From contig JAOZPP010000018.1 of the NCBI GenBank assembly GCA_029932675.1, forward strand, positions 27,249-43,111: a stretch of 15,863 bases of DNA. Reading direction: 5' to 3'. Source of the DNA: a bacterium. Lineage in GTDB: Bacteria > SM23-81 > DAOVCL01. The notes beneath the pieces were generated by a model that was given only the letters and a program-made list of their open reading frames with translations, had not been told where the DNA came from and made no database searches. Shown in pieces: positions 1 through 6,103 of the stretch (positions are counted from its first letter, which is position 1; every line of letters starts with the position of its first letter). The position numbers and the translations under genes were made by a program.

Positions 1-652
1 CCGCTACTTGATTGGAGGATGCAGGTGTAACCGTATAATAGCTGATGGCCGCCGGAACAGTGGTGACCGTAAAGGTGACCGTATCGGCAGGGGAAGCCAT
101 AACCGCCTCCACCTGGTTGGTGCTGTCCGTAGAGGTAGAGGTAGTTAGGGTGCTGGTGGCCCTCCCATCTGTGCCACTTAAGACCGGTGAGGGGCTTACA
201 CTGCCTCCCCCCCTGGTTACAGTGAAGGAGATACTCTTGTTGTCTACCTTGTTCCCATAACTGTCCTGGACCTCCACTACCAACTCCTGGTCAGCCCCGG
301 CCACCACCGTGGAGGAGTTGCCGCTTATATAGACCAGATTGGATGCCGGGGCATGATCCACTGTTATGGTGCTACTTGTCCCGGTCTTGTTGTTGCCATC
401 TGTGGCCGTGAGGGTGAGCTGCTCGGCCACCGTGTCGGTGACCGTGAATGTGGCTACCCCCGAGGATAAGGTGAGAGGATTGGTAGCATAGCTGACCCCT
501 GTCCCAGTGCTGCTCATGGTCACCGAGGTGCTGTTGTCGGTGGTCACCAAGTTGTTGTTCACATCATAAGCCCTTACCTCTACCCCAAAACTTGTCCCCG
601 CTACTTGATTGGAGGATGCAGGTGTAACCGTATAATAGCTGATGGCCGCCGG
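1..652 (-). repeat. Tandem 597-bp (199-residue) coding repeat, start of second copy
   Basis: Positions 1-55 are identical to positions 598-652, in the same frame of the Ig-like repeat gene. The offset of 597 bp is exactly 199 codons, so the repeat unit is a pair of Ig-like domains. Only 55 bp of the next copy is inside the window and all 55 bases match, which suggests recent duplication or homogenisation. Confidence 0.85.
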
Positions 653-1201
653 GATGACATCTACATCCCAAGCCCCTGCCGATCTCTCTGTGCATCTAGT
701 ATATGCACCTGAGCTCGTATCATCGTAGTAAGAGATGAAGTGGTTGGAGGAACTGGTAGTAGAGGGGATACCCTCTGCGAAGGTGACCTTCAGGGAGTCA
801 AGGACACCACTGGCTGGGGCCAAGATGACCAACGAATCGCTTCCGGTGTAATAATACCAATAGCAGTGGCCTGAATCTGGATGAGTAGAAGTAGTTACCT
901 TGGCGCTGTCTTGCAGAAGCCACTGCGGAACCCCATCGGCGAGGATTTCCTCCACGGTTATCTCTTGGTTGGTAAAAGGGTTATGGATGACGAATTTGTC
1001 CGCGCTGGCTGTGGCTGAGGTGTCGACTATGGTGAAGGTATAAGTAAAATCCTGGGAAGAACCGGCCACCACACTGTGGGGGGCAATCTTCACCTTCACG
1101 GTATCAGCTTGGTTATCGCCCGCAGCCATTGCCCCATAGGAGGGGAGGAAGGTTAGGACGGCAAAAAGGATGCTGGAGATATTTCTTAGTTCCCTTCTCA
1201 T
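1..1201 (-). CDS. Large secreted Ig-like repeat protein, N-terminal part (runs off the left edge)
   Basis: An uninterrupted frame of 400 codons starts with ATG at 1201 and is still open at the window edge, so the C-terminus is missing. Residues 1 to about 26 look like a signal peptide (basic MRRELR start, hydrophobic core, small residues ending in GAMA), so the protein is probably exported. Residues about 30-180 form a beta-rich N-terminal domain I do not recognise. From about residue 183 two Ig-like domains follow. The first begins PAAISYYTVTPASS; the second begins NLVYISGNSS and contains GNKVDNKSISFTVT, the pattern of invasin/intimin-like (Big_1-type) domains. The first domain then starts again at the window edge. 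Such proteins are usually adhesins or structural cell-surface proteins. The start lies 6 nt after the stop of the upstream gene with only a weak ribosome site (TAAGG), which suggests coupled translation. Whether it ends in a PEP-CTERM or another anchor cannot be seen. Confidence 0.85.
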   Translation of the reverse strand, partial: MRRELRNISSILFAVLTFLPSYGAMAAGDNQADTVKVKIAPHSVVAGSSQDFTYTFTIVDTSATASADKFVIHNPFTNQEITVEEILADGVPQWLLQDSAKVTTSTHPDSGHCYWYYYTGSDSLVILAPASGVLDSLKVTFAEGIPSTTSSSNHFISYYDDTSSGAYTRCTERSAGAWDVDVIPAAISYYTVTPASSNQVAGTSFGVEVRAYDVNNNLVTTDNSTSVTMSSTGTGVSYATNPLTLSSGVATFTVTDTVAEQLTLTATDGNNKTGTSSTITVDHAPASNLVYISGNSSTVVAGADQELVVEVQDSYGNKVDNKSISFTVTRGGGSVSPSPVLSGTDGRATSTLTTSTSTDSTNQVEAVMASPADTVTFTVTTVPAAISYYTVTPASSNQVA

Positions 1202-1207
1202 TACGCC

Positions 1208-1735
1208 TTAATCTGAGGACTTTCTGAAGGCTCGATCAGTGAATTTGAAGGAAACCTCTCTTCTTCCCTCCTCATAGGTCCGTAAGGTAAACTCAAATGG
1301 ACCTTGGCCATAGAGGCCATGAGCTGAGAAGGTGATCTTGATCTCTTCTCGGGGTGTTTTTTGAGAGGAAGTCCTTATGGTGAGTAGGCCTAGATCAGGA
1401 TCAAAATCCCAGGTGGTATATCCTTCCTCTTGAGGAGGATTTTTTGATTTCCTTACCCAAAAGCGATCTTTACCCTGCATGAATCCCAGTAATATAAGCT
1501 TCTTACAACAAGAGGGGGAGGATGAAATTTCGAAAGTATTTTGATGACCTCCATCCAGGGAGAAGGTAAAATCAAAAGTTTGTGTTTTCTTATTTGGTCC
1601 TATGATTTGTGGTGAAATGCCCACTTTGGAGGATTTTGCAAACCCAGAGGTAACTGGAATAAAGGAAAGGAAAATACACAAAGCCGCGGTAGTAACAATA
1701 TATGGCCAACTCTTTGTCTGATCTTTGATAGACAT
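1208..1735 (-). CDS. Small secreted protein of unknown family, first gene of the Ig-repeat operon
   Basis: This 175-residue protein has an N-terminal hydrophobic segment (about residues 12-33, ending SGFAKS) that looks like a signal peptide or anchor. The rest is rich in beta-type patterns (TFDFTFSLDGG, IKITFSAHGLYG, REVSFKFTDRAF) and includes a Cys-Cys pair in SPSCCKK. I do not recognise the family. ATG at 1735 is preceded by a good ribosome site (GGGAGA, about 5 nt away). The stop lies 6 nt before the Ig-like repeat gene, so the two are very likely co-transcribed. It could be a partner, chaperone or small surface subunit of the repeat protein, but that is inference from position only. A sigma-54 element and a possible sigma-70 element lie upstream. 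Confidence 0.75.
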   Translation of the reverse strand: MSIKDQTKSWPYIVTTAALCIFLSFIPVTSGFAKSSKVGISPQIIGPNKKTQTFDFTFSLDGGHQNTFEISSSPSCCKKLILLGFMQGKDRFWVRKSKNPPQEEGYTTWDFDPDLGLLTIRTSSQKTPREEIKITFSAHGLYGQGPFEFTLRTYEEGRREVSFKFTDRAFRKSSD

Positions 1736-1782
1736 GTTTCTCCCTTTTAAGCTTGATTTAATTGTGAGGTAGAATTGCTTTT

Positions 1783-1811
1783 AAATTAACATATCCTCAG
1801 GATGTTGTCAA
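1783..1811 (-). promoter_or_regulatory. Possible sigma-70 promoter with an 11-bp palindrome in its spacer
   Basis: On the minus strand a perfect -35 hexamer TTGACA (1806-1811) is followed after 17 nt by TAATTT (1783-1788), itself preceded by TGT as in extended -10 elements. The spacer contains the palindrome ATCCTCAGGAT (1793-1803), which could be an operator. The start site would fall about 40 nt before the ATG at 1735. The -10 match is modest, so this is tentative. Confidence 0.35.
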
Positions 1812-1883
1812 GTCAAACTTCTTCTTCTCCCTCATAGTTTTCTCCAGGTAGGATCTAAGAATCTAAAAACTACCTTAAGAGGA

Positions 1884-1899
1884 GCAAAAAATGTGCCAA
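1884..1899 (-). promoter_or_regulatory. Sigma-54 (-24/-12) promoter for the 1735 operon
   Basis: The minus strand reads TTGGCACATTTTTTGC, with exactly 10 nt between the invariant GG and GC. It fits the sigma-54 consensus TGGCAC-N5-TTGC completely. Transcription would begin near 1872, giving a leader of about 137 nt before the small secreted protein. The leader contains a 12-codon reading frame (ATG near 1832, MREKKKFDLTTS) behind a GGAGA site, of unknown meaning. Confidence 0.8.
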
Positions 1900-2163
1900 T
1901 TTTTGTTCAGAAAGATCTTCTTGCTCCCTAAAATATCCATTGGTGGAATGGGAGGGTTTAGGGGGAGGGAACTGAGTCCTCAGATAGGGCCGGTAGGAGG
2001 TTTGCGGCAAATCCTTGGCTTTCGCTCTCCATCTTATGCTATTCACCCAAGAGGCAATTAGTTGATAGAACCTCATTATTAACGGCTTAGGTATTCACCC
2101 TTTAAGGGAGACAATATTTATCTCTGCTTCCTTGATTCCCTGGGGTTCCGTAATTCAGGCCTT

Positions 2164-2201
2164 ATAAAAAAAGAGGGAGAAGATCTAAATCTTCTCCCTC
2201 T
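2164..2201 (-). terminator. Intrinsic terminator of the PEP-CTERM gene at 2231-2974
   Basis: A perfect 13-bp inverted repeat (arms 2172-2184 and 2189-2201, loop CTAA) lies 29 nt after the stop codon. On the minus strand it is followed by a T-run (TTTTTTTATAA), the classic Rho-independent layout. Confidence 0.9.
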
Positions 2202-2230
2202 AAGAAATAGGCTAATGTTTTTGCAAGTTT

Positions 2231-2974
2231 TTATCTTTTTCGTCTCCATCCGCGCATCCGGCGCAGAAAACCGAGTCCTAAGAGGCCGGAACCCATCAGG
2301 ATTAAGGTGCTGGGTTCAGGCACTGGGGCTACACCAGTAAGATCGCCTGCGTCATTCCCACACTGCATCGTCCAGTGGATATGATATGGGCCAAGCTCAT
2401 TAGTGAGCTGTGATCTGGCGATCTTGGCCTCAATGGCGTAACGTCCATCGAAACTACCATAGCTGAATTCAGCGATGGTTTGGGAATTATCATATGCAGA
2501 AACCCTCCAAGGGTCTGAAACTCCTCCCCAACGGATTTGGGTTAGTTGCCAATTGAGGTTACCGGAAAGCAAATTTCCATTGTTGTCCACATCGATTCCG
2601 TATTCATATTTGCCATCACAGTTAAGGTCTATGGCGATGTCACCTGGGAGATAATAATCGTTGTTCCAAGCTCTACCTCCAAGAGGGAAACCAGTTACTA
2701 CAGCAAAATAGGCATAGGAGTTATCCAAACCATAGTACATTGCCTCTACATCGTAAGCATCTCCGCCCCATCCAGGTCCAACCTGACCATTTGAGGAACC
2801 CACATAGTCCTCCACATAATAGTTGATGTAATCAAGCTCTTTAGCATTGGCATCTACATCCCAGTTACCATAGCTGACCCCCCAAGAGCCCAAAAACAAT
2901 GTTGCCTGGAGGGGTGTCGATCCCAGTGAGGCCAATCCTATGATGAGCAATAGAATAAATATCATCCTTTTCAT
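2231..2974 (-). CDS. PEP-CTERM sorting-domain protein
   Basis: I place the start at the ATG at 2974 (247 residues, beginning MKRMIFILLLIIG), because it has a strong ribosome site (AAAGGGG) and a clean signal peptide of about 24 residues ending in LQA. The longer frame up to 3052 would start inside the sigma-54 -24 element. The C-terminus (residues 218-247) is a textbook PEP-CTERM signal: VPEPST, a hydrophobic helix with LLGLGFL, then a basic tail ending RRKR. In this system an exosortase recognises and processes the tail while the protein is sent to the cell surface or extracellular matrix. The mature part is rich in Tyr, Trp, Asp, Asn and Gly, with an Asp/Asn stretch (DLNCDGKYEYGIDVDNNGN) that could bind calcium. 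The exact domain family is not recognised. The gene is monocistronic, with its own promoter and terminator. Confidence 0.92.
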   Translation of the reverse strand: MKRMIFILLLIIGLASLGSTPLQATLFLGSWGVSYGNWDVDANAKELDYINYYVEDYVGSSNGQVGPGWGGDAYDVEAMYYGLDNSYAYFAVVTGFPLGGRAWNNDYYLPGDIAIDLNCDGKYEYGIDVDNNGNLLSGNLNWQLTQIRWGGVSDPWRVSAYDNSQTIAEFSYGSFDGRYAIEAKIARSQLTNELGPYHIHWTMQCGNDAGDLTGVAPVPEPSTLILMGSGLLGLGFLRRMRGWRRKR

Positions 2975-3036
2975 TGTTTTCCCCTTTCTTTTTTGCGAAT
3001 TGTAAGGAAACTGCTGATCTTCACTTTTTATATAAT

Positions 3037-3052
3037 GCAAAATGTATGCCAA
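3037..3052 (-). promoter_or_regulatory. Sigma-54 (-24/-12) promoter for the PEP-CTERM gene at 2974
   Basis: The minus strand reads TTGGCATACATTTTGC, with 10 nt between GG and GC. It differs from the consensus only in the final base of TGGCAC. Transcription would start near 3025, about 50 nt before the ATG. An inverted repeat AAGGTC-N11-GACCTT lies upstream at about 3174-3196 and could be an activator site, though that is unproven. Confidence 0.78.
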
Positions 3053-3266
3053 GATGGTTAGAAGTCACAAGTCATTAAACTGTCATAGGTTACAAAGGTG
3101 GTTCTAAGTCTCATTGTGAGGGAGGTCCAGAAAGTTGTTAAAAGAAACGACAGTAAATGGTTTTCTGAACTTTAAGGTCAAGTCTCTATGGACCTTAGAG
3201 ATGTAATAAGCGATGACAGCTTCATTAGGTTTTTCCTCACTATTTTTATCCAACGAATCATTCCCC

Positions 3267-3298
3267 TCTAACAAAAAAGGGGCAATTAGCCCCTTTTT
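3267..3298 (-). terminator. Intrinsic terminator of the PEP-CTERM gene at 3325-3957
   Basis: A perfect 10-bp stem (AAAAAGGGGC at 3274-3283 with GCCCCTTTTT at 3289-3298, 5-nt loop AATTA) lies 26 nt after the stop. The minus strand continues the T-run (TTTTTTGTTAG). The A/T-rich arms would also allow it to work on the plus strand. Confidence 0.88.
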
Positions 3299-3324
3299 GT
3301 CATCTCAATGGCTGTATTCTCTAT

Positions 3325-3957
3325 TTACCTTCTCTTCCTGCGAAATCTACTATAAGCAGTTACTCCCACCAAGCCTGTTCCTAGCAGAAAGAGAGTGCTT
3401 GGTTCAGGAACTGGTGCTAAATCTTCGGTAGTTTCAACTCTTAGGTCATCAATTCCAATTGCCCCACCACCGAGGCCATCAGTAAAAGCCAAGGTATAAA
3501 CGGGTCTGTCGAAATAATAAGTGGCCCTTCCTGATCGCCAAAAGTGGCAAGGTTCGTGGAAGAAGAGAAGGTCGAGGTCTTCAATCGACCGGGGGAGCTG
3601 TTGATCAAAATCAGCCCAAGCTTGTATGGCATTAAATCTTACTCCCCAATCGAATGTAACAGACCTTATAGGCGTATCCCGAAAGGAGATATAAAACCAG
3701 TGAGGTCCAATAGAGGGGATATTTCGGATATATCGGTCACCAAAATAGTCATGTAAGGGTGTCAACACACCTACGAAGGCATTTCTGACCTCTATATCAG
3801 AGCCGTAAATTCCCTCCATATAGTTCTCAATCCCCTGGGGACCTTCCCACCAGTTGAGGGCGTTAAAATCAAAAAGAATTGAAGCTTTAACATTTTTGGT
3901 CGGGGAGAAAAACACAATAAGGATGCCCCCCAAAAGGAGTACTCTAAGAACTCGCAT
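3325..3957 (-). CDS. PEP-CTERM sorting-domain protein
   Basis: This 210-residue protein has a signal peptide (residues 1 to about 25, MRVLRVLLLGGILIVFF..., ending VKAS). Its C-terminal PEP-CTERM signal (residues 183-210) has VPEPST, a hydrophobic segment FLLGTGLVGVTAY and a basic tail ending RRKRR. Exosortase-dependent sorting to the surface is therefore expected. The body has beta-sandwich-like features (SVTFDWGVRF, GIDDLRVE), as in other PEP-CTERM proteins with lectin-like folds, but I cannot name a domain. The start ATG at 3957 has a GAGG site 6 nt upstream. It is a single-gene unit: its promoter lies 42 nt upstream and a terminator follows the stop. Sequence similarity to the neighbouring PEP-CTERM protein seems limited to the sorting tail. 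Confidence 0.9.
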   Translation of the reverse strand: MRVLRVLLLGGILIVFFSPTKNVKASILFDFNALNWWEGPQGIENYMEGIYGSDIEVRNAFVGVLTPLHDYFGDRYIRNIPSIGPHWFYISFRDTPIRSVTFDWGVRFNAIQAWADFDQQLPRSIEDLDLLFFHEPCHFWRSGRATYYFDRPVYTLAFTDGLGGGAIGIDDLRVETTEDLAPVPEPSTLFLLGTGLVGVTAYSRFRRKRR

Positions 3958-3998
3958 ATTTGCCTCATGTATTTAAGAGGGTTGAAAAAATTAATACC

Positions 3999-4014
3999 GC
4001 AAAAACTGTGCCAA
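3999..4014 (-). promoter_or_regulatory. Sigma-54 (-24/-12) promoter for the PEP-CTERM gene at 3957
   Basis: The minus strand reads TTGGCACAGTTTTTGC, a full match to TGGCAC-N5-TTGC with 10 nt between GG and GC. The predicted start is near 3987, about 30 nt before the ATG. Upstream, CACTGGACAGTG (4180-4191) is a 12-bp near-palindrome and TTTATCGATAAA (4200-4211) is a perfect palindrome. Either could be a regulator site. Confidence 0.85.
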
Positions 4015-4227
4015 TCTGAAGATCTAATGGTTTCGTCCTCTCCATCTGCTTGAAATATAAGTGATAACAAATAAAACTTTTCTTGTAACGTTCTTTTCAC
4101 AATAGCTAAAATTCTGGAAAATGTATATTCTTCCGACGATCTGGTAAATACAAGGAAGTTAACTTGTTGTAAATCAAACCACTGGACAGTGTAAACTTTT
4201 TTATCGATAAACTCAAATATGGTTATC

Positions 4228-4698
4228 TCATCCCAGCAGAAGGTAGGAGTTGATGAATTTTAGAAGATTTTGTTTTCCGTTGCCCGCTTCTGGATAGGAT
4301 ATTACCATTGTTTTTATCCTTCCTTTTTCATCCCCAGCCTTCAAGGGGAGCAAGGGGAGAATGCCTTCCTCAAGCTTCGCGGCTAAGTATTCTGCACCTT
4401 CCTTCGAGGTGCCAGCTAAGATCAAGGCCAATTTCCCATGGCCTAGGGGACAGACGAAATCGGTTTCCCTTATACTTTCCTTTATCCTTTCTCCTATTCT
4501 GAAGGTCATCTTTGCCCTCTCCTTTTGGGATAGGGGATATCTTTCCATCAAGGAGGAGAAATCGATAATTACAAGGGAAAGATACTCGCAATATCTCTCA
4601 GACCTCTTTATCTCCTGGCCAAGGATCCTCTTAAATTCAGTGTAACTCAAGAGGGGAGAATCATAGGCGAAAAGTTCCAATTCTACTCCTTTCGACAC
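4228..4698 (-). CDS. Degenerate GGDEF-domain protein, last gene of the prsK-prsR operon
   Basis: The 156-residue protein has the outline of a GGDEF (diguanylate cyclase) domain: an opening helix with LLSYTEFKRILGQEIKRSER, a strand LSLVIIDFSSL that keeps the metal-site Asp (D46), and a hairpin DFVCPLGHGKLALIL where YGGDEFAIIL would be expected. The signature is therefore GHGKL instead of GGDEF: both acidic catalytic residues are gone, so c-di-GMP synthesis is unlikely. It may bind a nucleotide, dimerise, or act as a partner of PrsK or PrsR. It begins 25 nt after prsR and is probably in the same transcript. The start at 4698 is GTG with a weak ribosome site. An in-frame TTG at 4680 has a much better one (AAAGGAG, 6 nt), giving 150 residues and fitting the domain equally well. 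Confidence 0.8.
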   Translation of the reverse strand: MSKGVELELFAYDSPLLSYTEFKRILGQEIKRSERYCEYLSLVIIDFSSLMERYPLSQKERAKMTFRIGERIKESIRETDFVCPLGHGKLALILAGTSKEGAEYLAAKLEEGILPLLPLKAGDEKGRIKTMVISYPEAGNGKQNLLKFINSYLLLG

Positions 4699-4723
4699 AA
4701 TTTGTCTTTACCATTGGGAGCCC

Positions 4724-6103
4724 TCAAATCCTTCCTCCTTTATGTGATTTTCCTCTCTTCTCTATCCCATATTTTGCCATCAGGTCATAGAGGGAGGGAC
4801 GACTAATCCCCAATTCTGCCGCCGCCTTAGAGATGTTCCATCGGTTAGCCGCCAGGGCCTCTCTGATGAAGTCTTCTTCCACCTTCTCCTTAGCCTCTCT
4901 AAGGGAGAGGTCCCCTAACCTCGGTTTGTGTTTAAGGTCCAGGTCCTCTGCTTGAATCACATTTCCATCGGTCATTATGATTGCTCTCTTTACCTTGTTT
5001 TCCAGCTCCCGCACATTGCCTGGCCAGCGGTACTCCATCATCCCTCTGATTGCCTCTGGGCTAAAACCTCTGATCTTTTTCCCATAATCCTTACTAAAGT
5101 GAGCGAGGAAAGATTTGGCCAAAAGGATGATATCATCACCCCTTTCTCGGAGGGGGGGGAGGGAAACCGAAATGACTCCCAACCTATAATAAAGGTCCTG
5201 ACGAAAATTACCTTTCTCCATCTCCTGTTCCAAATTTTTGTTCGAAGCGGCAATTACTCTAACATCCAACTGGATGGGAACATTTCCTCCCACCCTTTCT
5301 ATCTCCCTCTCCTGAAGGACTCGTAAGAGCTTAACCTGGAGGTTAGGGGTGAGTTCCCCGATCTCATCCAAGAATACAGTTCCTCCATTGGCTATTTCGA
5401 ACTTGCCCTTCCTCTGAGCGTGGGCCCCGGTGAAGGAACCCTTTTCATGGCCAAATAGTTCGCTCTCTAAGAGATTCTCCGGTATGGCTCCACAATTTAT
5501 GGTAACAAATGGTTTTTCTCTGCGAGGGCTGCGATAATGGATTGCTCTGGCCACCAATTCCTTCCCTGTGCCGCTCTCTCCGTATATAAGGGCGGTAGCA
5601 TCGGTAGCAGAGATCCTTTCGATTATTTCATAAACCTCAAGCATCTGTGGGCAACTGCCAATAAGGTCCTCAAATCTTTTTTCCTCTTCCAATCTATGGA
5701 AAAGGGCCTCATTTTCCCTCTCCAATTTTTGCACATAGAGGGCTCTTCTGATAATTACCTTTAGCTCATCAAAATCTATTGGCTTTTGAAAATAGTCATG
5801 GGCCCCCAATCCAATTGCCTTTAGCGCAAGTTCCTTACCTTCTTTCCCAGTGATCATTATTACCTTTAATTTTGGATCGAACTTCATCATATCCTTCAGA
5901 AGTTCCATTCCCTCCTCATCCCCCGAAGAAGGGGAGAGGCCGATATCAAGTAGGACCAAATCGGGCTCCTTCTTTGAGACCTTTTCCTTTGCCTCGGTGG
6001 AATCGGCAGCCAATAGAACCTCATAGTCCTCGGAAAGTGCCCATTTTAACTGCTCTCTAATCCCCTCATCGTCATCAACTATCAGAATGAGGTCCTTAAT
6101 CAT
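4724..6103 (-). CDS. prsR: PrsR-type sigma-54-dependent response regulator
   Basis: This is an NtrC-family activator of 459 residues. A receiver domain (1 to about 120) has the acidic triad DDD at 10-12, phospho-acceptor D53, T85 and K107. The AAA+ domain (about 145-385) has Walker A GESGTGKE (175-182), the sigma-54-contacting loop GSFTGA (222-227, a variant of GAFTGA) and Walker [11 protein letters not shown] (241-250). A Fis-type helix-turn-helix follows (about 418-442, [20 protein letters not shown]). Phosphorylated by its kinase, it should open sigma-54 promoters. I chose the ATG at 6103 over the 6196 upstream extension because it starts the receiver fold directly, has a GGGAGG site and overlaps the prsK end by 8 nt, indicating translational coupling. 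Length and the kinase partner fit the PEP-CTERM-associated PrsR family. Its likely targets are the four sigma-54 promoters in this window. Confidence 0.93.
   Translation of the reverse strand: MIKDLILIVDDDEGIREQLKWALSEDYEVLLAADSTEAKEKVSKKEPDLVLLDIGLSPSSGDEEGMELLKDMMKFDPKLKVIMITGKEGKELALKAIGLGAHDYFQKPIDFDELKVIIRRALYVQKLERENEALFHRLEEEKRFEDLIGSCPQMLEVYEIIERISATDATALIYGESGTGKELVARAIHYRSPRREKPFVTINCGAIPENLLESELFGHEKGSFTGAHAQRKGKFEIANGGTVFLDEIGELTPNLQVKLLRVLQEREIERVGGNVPIQLDVRVIAASNKNLEQEMEKGNFRQDLYYRLGVISVSLPPLRERGDDIILLAKSFLAHFSKDYGKKIRGFSPEAIRGMMEYRWPGNVRELENKVKRAIIMTDGNVIQAEDLDLKHKPRLGDLSLREAKEKVEEDFIREALAANRWNISKAAAELGISRPSLYDLMAKYGIEKRGKSHKGGRI

Larger units (their letters stand above)
1736..2163. 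other. Intergenic region between the Ig-repeat operon and the first PEP-CTERM gene
   Basis: I see no convincing gene here. The region holds the sigma-54 and possible sigma-70 promoters of the left operon, and the sequence TCCATTGGT (1936-1944), which recurs upstream of other sigma-54 promoters in the window. An inverted repeat CTGAG-TC-CTCAG lies at about 1972-1983. A 68-codon minus-strand frame across 1870-2076 lacks a ribosome site and overlaps the sigma-54 element. Confidence 0.6.

Noticed and set aside
1870-2076. 68-codon minus-strand reading frame
   Set aside because: It has no ribosome site, an unusual composition (many Pro, Trp and Arg) and it overlaps the sigma-54 promoter of the downstream operon.
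2975-3052. 26-residue N-terminal extension of the first PEP-CTERM protein (start at 3052)
   Set aside because: The start codon would lie inside the -24 element of the sigma-54 promoter, upstream of the predicted transcription start. The internal ATG at 2974 has a strong ribosome site and a proper signal peptide.
3792-4100. 102-codon minus-strand frame
   Set aside because: It overlaps the signal-peptide end of the PEP-CTERM gene at 3957 and its sigma-54 promoter in another frame; it is a shadow.
4180-4191. CACTGGACAGTG as a terminator for the operon ending at 4228
   Set aside because: The loop would be only 2 nt and no T-run follows on the minus strand; it fits better as a protein-binding palindrome.
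4928-5326. 132-codon plus-strand frame opposite prsR, and similar long plus-strand frames opposite other genes
   Set aside because: These are antisense shadows of clearly conserved coding sequences, and the encoded sequences show no protein-like features.
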